Part shown: positions 55,546 through 64,000 of the stretch, piece by piece
Layout: every line of letters begins with the position of its first letter
How positions within the stretch are numbered: the first letter of the stretch is position 1
DNA from: Hyphomicrobiaceae bacterium
GTDB taxonomy: Bacteria > Pseudomonadota > Alphaproteobacteria > Rhizobiales > Hyphomicrobiaceae
Direction of reading: 5' to 3'
Length of the DNA: 64,000 nucleotides
Assembly (NCBI GenBank): GCA_030655135.1
Contig: JAURWC010000075.1
Span: forward strand, 62,001 to 126,000
Position numbers and translations under genes: made by a program
The notes under the pieces: model-generated
Database searches by the model: none
The model's input: the letters and a program-made list of their open reading frames with translations, nothing else
What the model was told of the DNA's origin: nothing

Positions 55546-56316
55546 ATGCCCGAACTGATTATCAATGGGCCTGGCGGCCGTATCGAAGCCCGGTATCACC
55601 ACGAAGCGGCGTCCGACAGCCCCATTGCTCTGATCCTGCATCCGCATCCGCAATTCGGCGGCACCATGAACAATCAGGTGGTCTACAGCCTGTATTACAC
55701 GTTCGTGCAGCGCGGTTTTTCCGTCCTCCGCTTCAACTTCCGCGGCGTTGGCCGCAGCCAGGGCTTCTGGGACGGCGGCCCCGGCGAACTCGCCGACGCA
55801 GCCAGCGCACTCGACTGGTTGCAGCTGGTGAAGCCGGACGCGAAGTTCTGCTGGATTGCCGGCGTCTCGTTCGGCACCTGGATTGCCATGCAGCTGCTCA
55901 TGCGCCGCCCGGAAGTGGACGGCTTCATCTGCGTCGCCCCGCCGTCCAACCTCTACGACTTCTCGTTCCTCGCCCCGTGCCCCTCGTCCGGCCTGATGGT
56001 CAACGGCGACAAGGACCGCGTCGTCCCCACCGCCTCCGTCGCTGAACTGACGGCGAAACTGAAGACGCAGCGCGGCATCAAGATCGACCACGAGGTCATC
56101 CCCGGCGCCAACCACTTCTTCGAAAACAAGATCGACGACCTGGACAAGCTGGTCGGCGGCTACCTCGACATGCGCTTGGCCAACGCCGCCAAGGACCGCG
56201 AGAAGGCCAAGGAACGCGAAAAAGAGCGCGAGCAGGCGCGCGAACGCGAGCGCGCACGCGAGAAGGAAGAAGCCAGCCAGGGCGTGGCCGATGATGATGG
56301 CGGGGATGACGAGTAG
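55546..56316 (+). CDS. Alpha/beta hydrolase with a charged helical tail
   Basis: 256 residues. The core spans about 1-205: LILHPHPQFGGTMNN, FNFRGVGRSQG, the nucleophile elbow GVSFGTW, and GDKDRVVP with GANHFFEN for the Asp and His. The tail (about 213-245) is an unbroken run of alternating Arg/Lys and Glu with some Ala, which predicts a long single alpha helix. The core is of the CocE/dienelactone-like small hydrolase type; no signal peptide is visible. It is divergent from the rrf2/suf operon, with the candidate operator between them. Confidence 0.88.
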   Translation: MPELIINGPGGRIEARYHHEAASDSPIALILHPHPQFGGTMNNQVVYSLYYTFVQRGFSVLRFNFRGVGRSQGFWDGGPGELADAASALDWLQLVKPDAKFCWIAGVSFGTWIAMQLLMRRPEVDGFICVAPPSNLYDFSFLAPCPSSGLMVNGDKDRVVPTASVAELTAKLKTQRGIKIDHEVIPGANHFFENKIDDLDKLVGGYLDMRLANAAKDREKAKEREKEREQARERERAREKEEASQGVADDDGGDDE

Positions 56317-56372
56317 GGGGTTAGAGGCGAATTGGATTGGGCTCAAGAGGGGCCGAGACACTCGCCACTGGT

Positions 56373-56400
56373 CCGTCATCCCGGCGAAGGCCGGGATCCA
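56373..56400. repeat. GTCATCCCGGCGAAGGCCGGGAT palindrome
   Basis: CGTCATCCCGGCG followed by AAGGCCGGGATCC. A copy in the opposite direction is at 56882 and a related one at 25017. The two flank the GIY-YIG gene. Confidence 0.75.
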
Positions 56401-56451
56401 CGCCAGCGTCAACGCAATCGACGCTCGCAGGATCTCGTCTCCACATCCGAT

Positions 56452-56784
56452 CTAGAACCGCTCCCGAGCAACGTCCGCTGGGGCAAATGTGATCTCGCCC
56501 GTTGCTACATCGAATAGCTGTCGCCACTCCGGGTTGAATGCTGCAATCAGGCGGACTTTCCAAGCACGACGCCACTCCTTAAGCTGCTTCTCTCGCGCTA
56601 TCGCACCCGGCAGGGTTTCATGTAGTTCGTAGTAGACGAGCAACTTCAGTCCGTAGCGCTTGCTGAACCCAGGACGGAGCTCCTGAATGTGCTCGTTCAT
56701 CCGCGCGGATAAATTGCTGGTAACGCCGATGTAGAGGACACCATCCGGCTGGCTCGCGAGAATGTAAACGCAAGGCACTTTCAT
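56452..56784 (-). CDS. GIY-YIG nuclease-domain protein (UPF0213-like)
   Basis: 110 residues forming one GIY-YIG domain. The motif halves are CVYILAS and VLYIGVTSNLSARMNEH, followed by KLLVYYELHETLPGAIAREKQLKEWRR, with the Arg and Glu that complete the active site (quoted in part). Such stand-alone proteins are common in alphaproteobacteria and their cellular role is not settled. Facing copies of one palindrome lie on both sides (56373 and 56882), which suggests the cassette may have moved as a unit. Confidence 0.9.
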   Translation of the reverse strand: MKVPCVYILASQPDGVLYIGVTSNLSARMNEHIQELRPGFSKRYGLKLLVYYELHETLPGAIAREKQLKEWRRAWKVRLIAAFNPEWRQLFDVATGEITFAPADVARERF

Positions 56785-56881
56785 CGGGATCAGGTCTTTC
56801 TCTATTCTGCGCTCCCAGCGGTCCTAGCGAGTTTCGGTTGTTGCACGAGGTCCTGCAACGTCGAACAATCGGAAACTGGCG

Positions 56882-56908
56882 TGGATCCCGGCCTTCGCCG
56901 GGATGACG
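56882..56908. repeat. GTCATCCCGGCGAAGGCCGGGAT palindrome, reverse copy
   Basis: GGATCCCGGCCTTCGCCGGGATGAC is the reverse complement of the copy at 56373. It lies about 100 bases upstream of the GIY-YIG start, in a 290-base gap with no other feature recognised. Confidence 0.75.
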
Positions 56909-57075
56909 ACTTCGGATGGGAATGCGTCTCCTAGCATTTTCGCAATGGACACAAGAATTTCTGCAGCTCTTGCCTATCCGCAGGCCGTTGTGTCTTCCAG
57001 GGGCTATGCTGAGGAGGAGGGGCGAAATAAGGTTTAGGCCTCGTTCGTTGCGCAAGTCTCACGCCCGGAGCCACC

Positions 57076-58068
57076 TTGCCCCAGCCCGTTGCCGTCGTCT
57101 TTGTTCATGGCATCCACACGCTGGAGCCCGGCTACGAGAAAGCCATGCGCGACGCGATCATCGCCCGCCTGCCGCTGCACCTGCGCGAACTCGTCACGTT
57201 CGAACCGGTGTTCTGGGCCGAGCGCGTGCGCAAGCGTCAGAAGCAGTATCTCGACGAAGCCGCCGGTCAGCAGCTGTTCCGCGACGGCCGCTTCCGCCGT
57301 CTCGTGGTGCAGGGCCTGGGCGATGCCGCCGCGTACCAGAAAACGAAGAGCTACAAGAACTCGGCCTACTATGAGATCCAGTCCGACGTGCGCGCCGCGC
57401 TGGAAAAACTCGACGCCCAGGGTCCGCCCGATCGCCCGCTGATCTTCATCGGCCATTCGCTCGGCTGTCACATCGTCTCGTCATTTATCTGGGACGTGAA
57501 CACCATCAAGAACTGGGACGAGGCGCGCATCGCCCGCGCTGACGAGCAGGAGCAGGCGTTCGCCAACTACCTCAAGGGTGGCTCACCCTTCCGCCGCCTG
57601 GATACGGCAGCTGGCTTAGTGATGATGGGCTCGAACATGCCGCTGTTCACGTTCACCTTCGGACCCGATCGCATCATGCCGATCACGGCCGCGCGCACGC
57701 CATCGGACAAGGCGGCCTTCCCCGGCGCCGCGCTGAATGCCGCGACCCTCAGTCAGGTGAGATGGAACAACTACTATAGCCGCAACGATTTGCTCGGCTA
57801 CCCGCTGAAACCGCTCAACGCCGCCTATGCCAAAGAGCCGCTCCTGAGCGACATCGAGGTGGCATCCGAAGGCTGGTGGCAGCGCGGCATCAGCAGCCTC
57901 GTGCCTAAGGTGTCGACCGCTTTTACCTACCGGGCGCACACGGGCTACTGGACCAACCGGCGTGTGGTGCGCGGCGCAGCCGATCTCATCTCCGCCATTG
58001 CCGGCGATGAACCTGTCTCGGGCCGCTTTGCCGCTCTAAAGCGTCTCATGCCCGGCCGCCAGGGCTAG
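57076..58068 (+). CDS. Alpha/beta hydrolase-like protein of unknown substrate
   Basis: 330 residues, starting at TTG 57076. The first strand and oxyanion region are VAVVFVHGIHTLEPGYE, and the nucleophile elbow is FIGHSLGCHIVSSF at about 130-143. The rest is long and atypical, with MMGSNMPLFTFTFGPD and a C-terminal YRAHTGYWTNRRVV that may carry the catalytic His. No signal peptide or membrane helix is seen. Related proteins are annotated only as hypothetical. It is probably monocistronic; dps begins 88 bases beyond its end. Confidence 0.82.
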   Translation: MPQPVAVVFVHGIHTLEPGYEKAMRDAIIARLPLHLRELVTFEPVFWAERVRKRQKQYLDEAAGQQLFRDGRFRRLVVQGLGDAAAYQKTKSYKNSAYYEIQSDVRAALEKLDAQGPPDRPLIFIGHSLGCHIVSSFIWDVNTIKNWDEARIARADEQEQAFANYLKGGSPFRRLDTAAGLVMMGSNMPLFTFTFGPDRIMPITAARTPSDKAAFPGAALNAATLSQVRWNNYYSRNDLLGYPLKPLNAAYAKEPLLSDIEVASEGWWQRGISSLVPKVSTAFTYRAHTGYWTNRRVVRGAADLISAIAGDEPVSGRFAALKRLMPGRQG

Positions 58069-58156
58069 ATTTCACGGGGCCCCGCGGCACAAAATGCCTC
58101 TTGATGCGTTCTAGGCAGCCTTGCGCCCTGCGGGGCGAAACCTCGTGAGGCACTCC

Positions 58157-58669
58157 ATGGCAAAAGACACAGCGAAACAAGCTCCGCGTCCCTTGGCGAC
58201 GCCGACCGACTTGCCGAATGACTCCACGCGCGCCGTTTCCCAGGCGCTGAATGGGCTGCTGGCCGACGCCTTCGCCCTCTACCTGAAGACCAAGAACTTT
58301 CACTGGAACATCAGCGGCCCGCACTTCAGGGACTATCATCTGATGCTCGACGAGCAGGCCACGCAAATTTTCGCGACGACCGATCCGCTGGCCGAACGCA
58401 TCCGCAAGATCGGCGGCCGGACGCTCCACTCCATCGGCCAGATTGCCGAGTTGCAGTCGGTGAAGGACAACAATGAGGACTTCGTCGCGCCGCGCGACAT
58501 GCTGCTCGAACTTATGGAAGACAACAAGAAGGTCGCGCAAGCCATGCGCGACGCTCACAAGCTGTGCGACGATCACGAGGATGTCGCCTCCGCCAGCCTG
58601 CTGGAAAACTACATCGACGAAACCGAGCGCCGCACCTGGTTCCTCTTCGAAGCCACCCGCGAAGCCTGA
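58157..58669 (+). CDS. dps: Dps family DNA-binding ferritin
   Basis: 170 residues from ATG 58157 (GAGG upstream). The ferroxidase ligands at the dimer interface are present in KNFHWNISGPHFRDYHLMLDEQ: His of FHW, His of DYH, and Asp/Glu of LDEQ (quoted in part). Dps forms a 12-subunit shell that oxidises and stores iron with H2O2 and protects DNA. The N-terminal tail has several Lys/Arg residues that could bind DNA. The in-frame start at 58121 is less likely. Confidence 0.93.
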   Translation: MAKDTAKQAPRPLATPTDLPNDSTRAVSQALNGLLADAFALYLKTKNFHWNISGPHFRDYHLMLDEQATQIFATTDPLAERIRKIGGRTLHSIGQIAELQSVKDNNEDFVAPRDMLLELMEDNKKVAQAMRDAHKLCDDHEDVASASLLENYIDETERRTWFLFEATREA

Positions 58670-58676
58670 TCTGGCA

Positions 58677-60239
58677 TCAGTTCCGCACGAACAACGTGTC
58701 GACGATGCGCGTTGCGCCTTTCAGCACGTCGAGCCGCACCTTCATGAAGTTCCGCCGCTGTTCGATTTTCTCAGGGCCGAAGATCATCGTCCGGTCGCGC
58801 AAGACGCGATCGCTCTGCCACGTAGGTACGCCTTTCGCCGCCGGCTCCCCGTCTCGCGCGAACGCAAACAGCAGGTCCGACGCCTGCCGCGCCATCGCGC
58901 GATCCGTCTCGGTGAGATCCCGCGCCGTTCCCTCATAGATGTCCGCCGTGTCGAGAAAGAACGGAATGTCTGCACCGTGGCCGACCCCGTTGGGATGTTT
59001 GTCTCGCGTCTTCTCCGGCACATAGTCGAAATAGTAGCGCCACGTCGGCGCCCGCTTGGCGTGCCGATCCGCCGTCCATCGCGTGTTCATCGTGAAGACG
59101 ATGTCGCGCAGCGCCTGCCGCGCCATCTCGTCGCCGCTGACGCCGGGATACAGCGCGCCAAGCGCAAAACCCGCAACGCCCAGCTTTTTGACGATCGCCG
59201 CAGGCTCGAGCCCGAACCCGGCAAGCACGCTCACATCGTCGCTGGTATTGCCGATGATCAGCGGCAGCTTCTGCTCACGCCCCGCCGCAAACGTGTCGAC
59301 GATCGACACCGGCAACACCTCGTCGCCGACAATCCCGACCGGCCCCAGCCCGGCTTCCTTGTCGGCGATGTCGCCAAACTTTTCCGCTGGCACGCGCCGC
59401 AGGTCGGCCAGCGACGCGTTCGCTCCGTCAAGCCCCACGCCCTTCGCCACGGCGGCACCCACAAGGCGCGCTTTGTCCGGCTTTACGTCGGGCAGAATGT
59501 AGACGCTCATCGCCACGCCGCGGTTGAACAACCCGCGCGCCAGCGGCGATGAGTACAGCGCCAGCACGCTCTTCCCGCCCGCCGACTGCCCCATGATTGT
59601 AACGTTGCCGGCATCGCCGCCGAATGCTGCGATATTGGCCTGCACCCACTTCAGCGCCGCGATTTGGTCGAGCAGCCCGAAGTTGCTCGGCCCCTTTGGC
59701 CGTGCCTTGTCGAGTGCGGGATGCGCGAAGAACCCCAGCGGCCCAAGGCGGTAATTGATGCTGACGAAGACCGCGCCCTTCTTGGCCATCGGCGTGCCGT
59801 CGTAGATCGGCATGCCACCCGCGCCGAACACGAACGCGCCGCCATGAATCCACACGATGACGGGCAGCTTCGCCTTCGCCCCCGTCTTCGGCGTCCAGAC
59901 GTTGAGGGTGAGGCAATCCTCGCTGAGCCGGCCCGGATCGCCGCCGTTCTCAGCCGACAGTCCCGGCTTCTGGATGCAAGCGTCGCCATACGTGTCGGCG
60001 CGCTTGTCGCCAGCCCAGGCCTTCACCGCCTTCGGTTCCACCCAACGCAAGTCGCCGACGGGTGGCGCTGCATATGGAATGCCCTTGAAGGATGCAACGC
60101 CGTCCGTCGCCACGCCGGCAACGACGCCTGATCGCGTCTTGATGCGCGTATCAGGCGCCGCCTGCGTTTGCGTTGCAAACGACATGAATGACAGCGCCGC
60201 AAACAACAGGACAAGCGTGCGATAGCGTTTTGTTATCAT
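58677..60239 (-). CDS. Exported type-B carboxylesterase
   Basis: 520 residues. A signal peptide ends near TQA-AP at about 26-29. The alpha/beta hydrolase core has the oxyanion loop IHGGAFVFG (131-139), the nucleophile Ser219 in GQSAGG, and the His in NGVGHGADIPFF near the C-terminal third. SEDCLTLNVWTP is the type-B signature 2. It hydrolyses carboxylic esters in the periplasm; the substrate is unknown. It converges on dps with 7 bases between the two stops, so mRNA 3' ends must overlap. Confidence 0.92.
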   Translation of the reverse strand: MITKRYRTLVLLFAALSFMSFATQTQAAPDTRIKTRSGVVAGVATDGVASFKGIPYAAPPVGDLRWVEPKAVKAWAGDKRADTYGDACIQKPGLSAENGGDPGRLSEDCLTLNVWTPKTGAKAKLPVIVWIHGGAFVFGAGGMPIYDGTPMAKKGAVFVSINYRLGPLGFFAHPALDKARPKGPSNFGLLDQIAALKWVQANIAAFGGDAGNVTIMGQSAGGKSVLALYSSPLARGLFNRGVAMSVYILPDVKPDKARLVGAAVAKGVGLDGANASLADLRRVPAEKFGDIADKEAGLGPVGIVGDEVLPVSIVDTFAAGREQKLPLIIGNTSDDVSVLAGFGLEPAAIVKKLGVAGFALGALYPGVSGDEMARQALRDIVFTMNTRWTADRHAKRAPTWRYYFDYVPEKTRDKHPNGVGHGADIPFFLDTADIYEGTARDLTETDRAMARQASDLLFAFARDGEPAAKGVPTWQSDRVLRDRTMIFGPEKIEQRRNFMKVRLDVLKGATRIVDTLFVRN

Positions 60240-60420
60240 GATCGGGCTCCCCTGCAGCGGCAGGAGCTAACCACAAGCTCGACAATGCCGTGTAGGCGCG
60301 TATCGCCTGTCCCATCGCGTATCGAATGAGCGACGCTTTTTTCTGAAGGTATTGCCAGCTGCCCGGGCTTCGCGCCAACTATCTCCATGCTGATTTTTAT
60401 GTTTGTTTGTGGAGAGTAAG

Positions 60421-61152
60421 ATGTCTTTGATCATGCAGGTTGATACCGTTGACATGCACAATGTCGGGGCCCCTTTTCACCCGATGACGTTTCTCGTAGC
60501 GCATGGTCAGGTTTCGTCGAGCGGGTGGTCGGCACCGCAACTGGCACCTCGATATTATGTCGTGCCGCCGGCGGACGGCATGTGGGATATCGACTTCATT
60601 GCCGATGCACCATCAGGCACCGTGTTGAACGTAGTCCTGCCGGTCAGCGCGAGCCGGTTGATCGAAGTGCCAGAATGGTTCAAGGGCGTTCGCGTGCATG
60701 CAGAACAGGGGTTTGTCGAAGCAAAGCACTTTGGCAAGGCCTTATCAGCCACCTCGGCAACAGGAAGTGTCGTCGCGAGTCACATGCAGAAAGGCGTTGC
60801 GCCTTTGGCTGCGGCGGCGGCCATCGTTTCCACTGATCTTGCCATCTATGACGACAGCTTCCAACCGACCGGAAACACCAAGTTCGACCCCTGGCCACAT
60901 GTGGAGATGAAGAAGCTGCGGCATCATCTGACGTTGACGGTCAGCGGCCCCGACGAACAGAAAATCCGAAACTGCATCAATCAGGCTGTCGGCGCTGGGT
61001 TGCTCGTTGCGATCGCAGCAGCTTACACCACCGGCGGGCTCGGCTTATCGGCTGCGGTTACGGCCTTCCTTTCAAGCCTCACGTCGTGCCTGGGCAACGG
61101 TTTCGAAGCCAAGGTCGACGACCGCTCCTGCTGGATTACCTGGTGGACCTGA
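60421..61152 (+). CDS. Orphan protein with a C-terminal Gly/Ala-rich helix-hairpin region
   Basis: 243 residues from ATG 60421. There is no signal peptide. The first 110 residues look beta-rich: FHPMTFLVAHGQVSSSGWSA, PPADGMWDIDFIAD and EVPEWFKGVRVHAE. The last part (about 185-243) begins KIRNCINQAVGAGLLVAIAAA, continues YTTGGLGLSAAVTAFLSSLT and ends CWITWWT. This stretch is hydrophobic, with Gly and small residues and three Cys, as in pore-forming or bacteriocin-like segments. I do not recognise a characterised family. It is divergent from the carboxylesterase. Confidence 0.75.
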   Translation: MSLIMQVDTVDMHNVGAPFHPMTFLVAHGQVSSSGWSAPQLAPRYYVVPPADGMWDIDFIADAPSGTVLNVVLPVSASRLIEVPEWFKGVRVHAEQGFVEAKHFGKALSATSATGSVVASHMQKGVAPLAAAAAIVSTDLAIYDDSFQPTGNTKFDPWPHVEMKKLRHHLTLTVSGPDEQKIRNCINQAVGAGLLVAIAAAYTTGGLGLSAAVTAFLSSLTSCLGNGFEAKVDDRSCWITWWT

Positions 61153-61172
61153 GGATCCAGGCTGCCGCGCCA

Positions 61173-62282
61173 CTAACTTGGCCGCGCTAACACCCCGCCC
61201 GTCATCGGCGCAGCGACGCCCGTCGTCCCCGGAAACGTAATCGGCAGCCCCTTGAGCGATCGCACCGCCAGGTAGGCCCACGCTTCGGCCTCGATGCTGT
61301 CGCCGTTGAGGCCGATGTCCTCTGCCGAAAGCACCGGCACGTCCAGGTGGCGCCGCAGCAACTCCATCACGAAGCCGTTGTGCCGCCCGCCCCCACAGAT
61401 CACCCAAACCTTCGGCGGCTCCGGCATCAGCGAAACGCTGCGCACCACCGACACGACAGTCACCTGCGCCAGCGTCGCCGCGCCGTCTGCCGTGGCCAGT
61501 CCGTCCAGTGGCCGTAGTGTGAAGTCGTAGCGGTCGAGCGACTTCGGCGCCGCCTGCTGCAGATACGGATGCTTGAGGTAGACCGACAGCCGATCGATAT
61601 CGACGTTGCCGGTCCGCGCCAGCGCGCCGTCGCGATCGTAAGGTTCGTTCGACTGACGCGAAACCCAGTCGTCCATCAGCGCGTTGCCGGGCCCGGTATC
61701 GAACGCGAGAATGTCCTCGCCCTCGCCGATCCCGTCGCCAATCCAGGTCACGTTTGCCACGCCGCCGATGTTGAGAATGGCCACCGGCCGCTCGGTCAAC
61801 TTGGCGGCGAACGCCCGGTGATACGCCGGTGCCAGCGGTGCGCCCTGGCCGCCGGCGGCAATGTCGGCCGCCCGCATGTCGTACACCACCGGCACGCCGG
61901 TGAGCCGGGCCAGCAGCGTGCCGTCACCCAGCTGCACGGTCAGCTTCTCTTCGGCGCGATGCAGCACCGTCTGTCCATGAAAGCCGATGACATCCACGCT
62001 CGCGGCATCGACACCATTCTTAGCCAGGAAATCCTTCACCAGCTGCGCGTGCAGTTCCGTCAGCTGGCGCTCGATACGGCCCAGCGTCCCCGGGCGCTCG
62101 GTGCGATCCAACATGCGCGAGGCCTCTACCATCGCCGCAGCCAGCCCCTCGCGTTCGCCTGCGGTATACTGCCGGCTTCCCGCGAAGCGGCGCGTCACGT
62201 GGGCCTCGCCGTCGGTCTCGATCAGCGCGATATCGATGCCGTCCATCGAGGTGCCGCTCATCATGCCAATCGCGCGCATCAT
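61173..62282 (-). CDS. anmK: Anhydro-N-acetylmuramic acid kinase
   Basis: 369 residues from ATG 62282; an adjacent ATG at 62279 is equally possible. The phosphate-binding segment GMMSGTSMDGIDIALIE opens the protein. DVIGFHGQTVLHR, GGVANVTWIG and the adenosine segment VWVICGGGRHNGFVM complete the ASKHA-type kinase fold. It cleaves and phosphorylates anhydroMurNAc to MurNAc-6-phosphate in cell-wall recycling. It is divergent from tyrS, a pairing conserved in alphaproteobacteria. A longer frame to 62369 adds residues ahead of the family start. Confidence 0.95.
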   Translation of the reverse strand: MMRAIGMMSGTSMDGIDIALIETDGEAHVTRRFAGSRQYTAGEREGLAAAMVEASRMLDRTERPGTLGRIERQLTELHAQLVKDFLAKNGVDAASVDVIGFHGQTVLHRAEEKLTVQLGDGTLLARLTGVPVVYDMRAADIAAGGQGAPLAPAYHRAFAAKLTERPVAILNIGGVANVTWIGDGIGEGEDILAFDTGPGNALMDDWVSRQSNEPYDRDGALARTGNVDIDRLSVYLKHPYLQQAAPKSLDRYDFTLRPLDGLATADGAATLAQVTVVSVVRSVSLMPEPPKVWVICGGGRHNGFVMELLRRHLDVPVLSAEDIGLNGDSIEAEAWAYLAVRSLKGLPITFPGTTGVAAPMTGGVLARPS

Positions 62283-62381
62283 CGGGCTCACCTTGAACTT
62301 TCCTGTTATGGGGGGTATCCCGACGGGCCGGCCCCTGAGCCGGCTATTGAATGAGCAGCCAGTTAACAAAGCAATCCCGGC

Positions 62382-63653
62382 ATGACGACGATCAAAAGCG
62401 ATTTTTTGCGCACCTTAAGCGAGCGCGGTTACGTCCACCAAACCTCTGATCTTGCTGCCATAGATACCTTGGCGGCCGAAGGCAAGATCGTGGCGTATGT
62501 GGGGTATGACTGCACGGCGCCGTCGCTACATATCGGCCATTTGCTGTCGATCATGATGTTGAGGTGGCTGCAGAAAACCGGCGCGGGCAAGCCGGTCGCC
62601 CTGATGGGCGGCGGCACGACGCGCGTGGGCGACCCGTCGGGCCGCGACGAGACGCGGCGCATTCTGACGCTGGAAAAGATCGGCGAGAACAAGCAGGGCA
62701 TCAAGCAGGTGTTCGAAAAGTTCCTGACGTTCGGCGACGGCGCTGGGCAAGCCGTGATGGTCGACAACGCCGATTGGCTGGCTCCGCTCAACTACATCGA
62801 CTTCCTGCGCGACGTCGGCCGGCACTTCTCGGTCAATCGCATGCTGTCGATGGACTCAGCCAAGATGCGGCTCGATCGCGAGCAGGAACTGTCGTTCATC
62901 GAGTTCAACTACATGCTGCTGCAGGCCTACGACTATGTGGAGCTGTCGCGGCGCATCGGCTGCAATTTGCAGATGGGCGGCTCCGACCAGTGGGGCAACA
63001 TCGTCACCGGCATCGATCTCGGCCGCCGCATGGGCACGCCGCAGCTGCACGCGCTGACGTGTCCGCTGCTGACGACGGCGTCCGGCGCCAAGATGGGCAA
63101 AACCGCTGCCGGCGCGGTCTGGCTCAATGACGACGGCGAGGACGGCTACAAGCTGTCGGCCTACGACTACTGGCAGTTCTGGCGCAACACGGAAGACGCC
63201 GACGTCGCGCGCTTCCTGAAGCTCTTCACCTTTCTGTCGATGACCGAGGTCGAAAAACTGGCGGCCCTGCAAGGCGCCGAGATCAACGAAGCCAAGAAGG
63301 CTTTGGCGACGGAAGCGACCGCCCTCATCCACGGCCGCGACAAAGCCGAAGCCGCCGCCGAAACCGCGCGCAAGACGTTCGAGCAAGGCGCCTTGGCGGA
63401 AGACCTGCCGACCGTGTCGATCCCCGGCGCCGAGTTGGACGCAGGCGTCGGCGTGCTGCAGGCGTTCGTGCTCGCTGGGCTGGTAAAATCCAACGGCGAA
63501 GCCCGCCGTCAGATCCAGGGCGGCGGCCTAAAAGTCAACGACGCGGCAGTGGCTGACGAGAAAGCCCGCCTCACCCGCGCCGACATCACGTCCGACGGCG
63601 TGATCAAGCTCTCGATGGGCAAAAAGAAACACGTGCTGCTGCGGCTGGCGTAA
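62382..63653 (+). CDS. tyrS: Tyrosyl-tRNA synthetase
   Basis: 423 residues. The class-I HIGH motif is at 50-53 (SLHIGHLLS), YDCTAP lies before it, and the KMSKS-equivalent is KMGKT in [11 protein letters not shown] near 232. The tyrosine and tRNA contacts include [11 protein letters not shown]. The C-terminal S4-like RNA-binding domain covers about 355-423 ([18 protein letters not shown]). It charges tRNA-Tyr and is essential. The start and length are those of the family. Confidence 0.97.
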   Translation: MTTIKSDFLRTLSERGYVHQTSDLAAIDTLAAEGKIVAYVGYDCTAPSLHIGHLLSIMMLRWLQKTGAGKPVALMGGGTTRVGDPSGRDETRRILTLEKIGENKQGIKQVFEKFLTFGDGAGQAVMVDNADWLAPLNYIDFLRDVGRHFSVNRMLSMDSAKMRLDREQELSFIEFNYMLLQAYDYVELSRRIGCNLQMGGSDQWGNIVTGIDLGRRMGTPQLHALTCPLLTTASGAKMGKTAAGAVWLNDDGEDGYKLSAYDYWQFWRNTEDADVARFLKLFTFLSMTEVEKLAALQGAEINEAKKALATEATALIHGRDKAEAAAETARKTFEQGALAEDLPTVSIPGAELDAGVGVLQAFVLAGLVKSNGEARRQIQGGGLKVNDAAVADEKARLTRADITSDGVIKLSMGKKKHVLLRLA

Positions 63654-63680
63654 AGCCGCTTCCTATTGCGGAGGTCCGCA

Positions 63681-63835
63681 CTTCTCCCTCTCCCCGCGCG
63701 CGGGGAGAGGGTCGGGGTGAGGGGCAGGCTCTTGCTCGTCGCCCGACAAAGCTGCCATTCTTCGTGCACCATAACGCACGCTCGCGCGGATGCTGCCCCT
63801 CCCCTAACCCTCTCCCCGTAAGGACGGGGAGAGGG
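63681..63835. repeat. CTCTCCCC/GGGGAGAG palindromes after tyrS
   Basis: TCTCCCTCTCCCCGCGCG facing CGCGGGGAGAGGG (about 63683-63711), and CCTAACCCTCTCCCCGT facing ACGGGGAGAGGGG (about 63801-63835). They fill the gap between two convergent genes, a position where they could end transcription from both sides. Confidence 0.75.
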
Positions 63836-63845
63836 GACCGCGTCG

Positions 63846-64000
63846 TCATCGCGTCGAAGGTACCAGCGTCCTCGCCACCCTGAACCCCACGCTGAAATTG
63901 CGGAAGTCGTGGTCTTGGCGCAGGCGCGTCGAACTCTTCATGAAGCGCGCTTCGTAGAAGCTCGACCCGCCGCGCAGCACGTGCAGCTCCGGCGCGTCGC
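63846..64000 (-). CDS. Formylglycine-generating-enzyme-like (SUMF1) protein, C-terminal end only
   Basis: The minus-strand frame runs from the window edge to TGA at 63846-63848. It reads APELHVLRGGSSFYEARFMK, then SSTRLRQDH, and ends with FSVGFRVARTLVP. The RGGS and F-x-V-GFRVAR pattern is the C-terminal signature of the SUMF1/FGE-sulfatase fold. Family members oxidise a Cys to formylglycine in sulfatases or act in other systems. The N-terminal and catalytic parts lie outside the window, so activity cannot be judged. Confidence 0.85.
   Translation of the reverse strand, partial: DAPELHVLRGGSSFYEARFMKSSTRLRQDHDFRNFSVGFRVARTLVPSTR

Overview
This 64 kb window is GC-rich, densely coding chromosomal DNA. 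The gene set points to an alphaproteobacterium of the Hyphomicrobiales (Rhizobiales). Indicators are usg, a general L-amino-acid ABC transporter of the Aap type, an HWE-family histidine kinase beside a single-domain receiver, anmK next to tyrS, a large suf operon led by an Rrf2/IscR regulator, and several families of intergenic palindromes of a kind common in this order. No rRNA, tRNA, CRISPR array, complete insertion sequence or replication origin was found by eye. Genus-level assignment is not possible from the sequence alone.

Layout. 0-7.5 kb: a cut-off ORF end, a small Cys-rich exported protein, der, a two-gene sensory module (receiver plus PAS/GAF/HWE kinase), a 0.7 kb gap ending in a strong terminator, and an AMIN-type amidase. 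7.5-16.5 kb: moaD-moaE with pgsA, a membrane protein, uvrC, an exported protein of unknown role, an M3 oligopeptidase and a diguanylate cyclase. 16.8-21.8 kb: kup, a DUF411 protein, usg, a marC broken by a one-base frameshift near its end, a Gly-rich exported protein and a GNAT. 21.8-27.6 kb: an amino-acid ABC transporter (ATPase, binding protein, two permeases) split by two blocks of repeats. 27.6-34.4 kb: DoxX, an FAD oxidoreductase, an SbcD-like/YhaN-like pair, a bactofilin and a peroxiredoxin. 34.7-41.3 kb: a 1241-residue AsmA/YhdP-like envelope protein, small genes, and an AraC regulator divergent from a Tat-exported metallo-beta-lactamase-fold enzyme.

41.3-43.1 kb is the clearest accessory patch. 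It holds a lower-GC pair encoding a P-loop ATPase and a protein with a PD-(D/E)XK-type nuclease signature, next to a truncated and frameshifted prfH-like release-factor remnant. Context and domain pairing suggest a defence or mobile-element module, possibly decaying. This is the best candidate for something undescribed.

43.1-55.3 kb: a second bactofilin, an L,D-transpeptidase, an exported alpha/beta hydrolase with an acyl-carrier-protein-like N-terminal segment, DUF924, and the suf operon read leftwards: rrf2, a NifS-type desulfurase, sufB, sufC, sufD, sufS, sufT, sufA. A 17 bp dyad upstream of rrf2 is a likely operator for the encoded Fe-S regulator. 55.5-64 kb: two alpha/beta hydrolases, a GIY-YIG protein, dps, a type-B carboxylesterase, an orphan protein, anmK, tyrS and the end of a formylglycine-generating-enzyme-like gene.

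Most genes are housekeeping or envelope functions. Four families of dispersed palindromes fill the larger gaps; two families cluster inside the amino-acid transporter locus.
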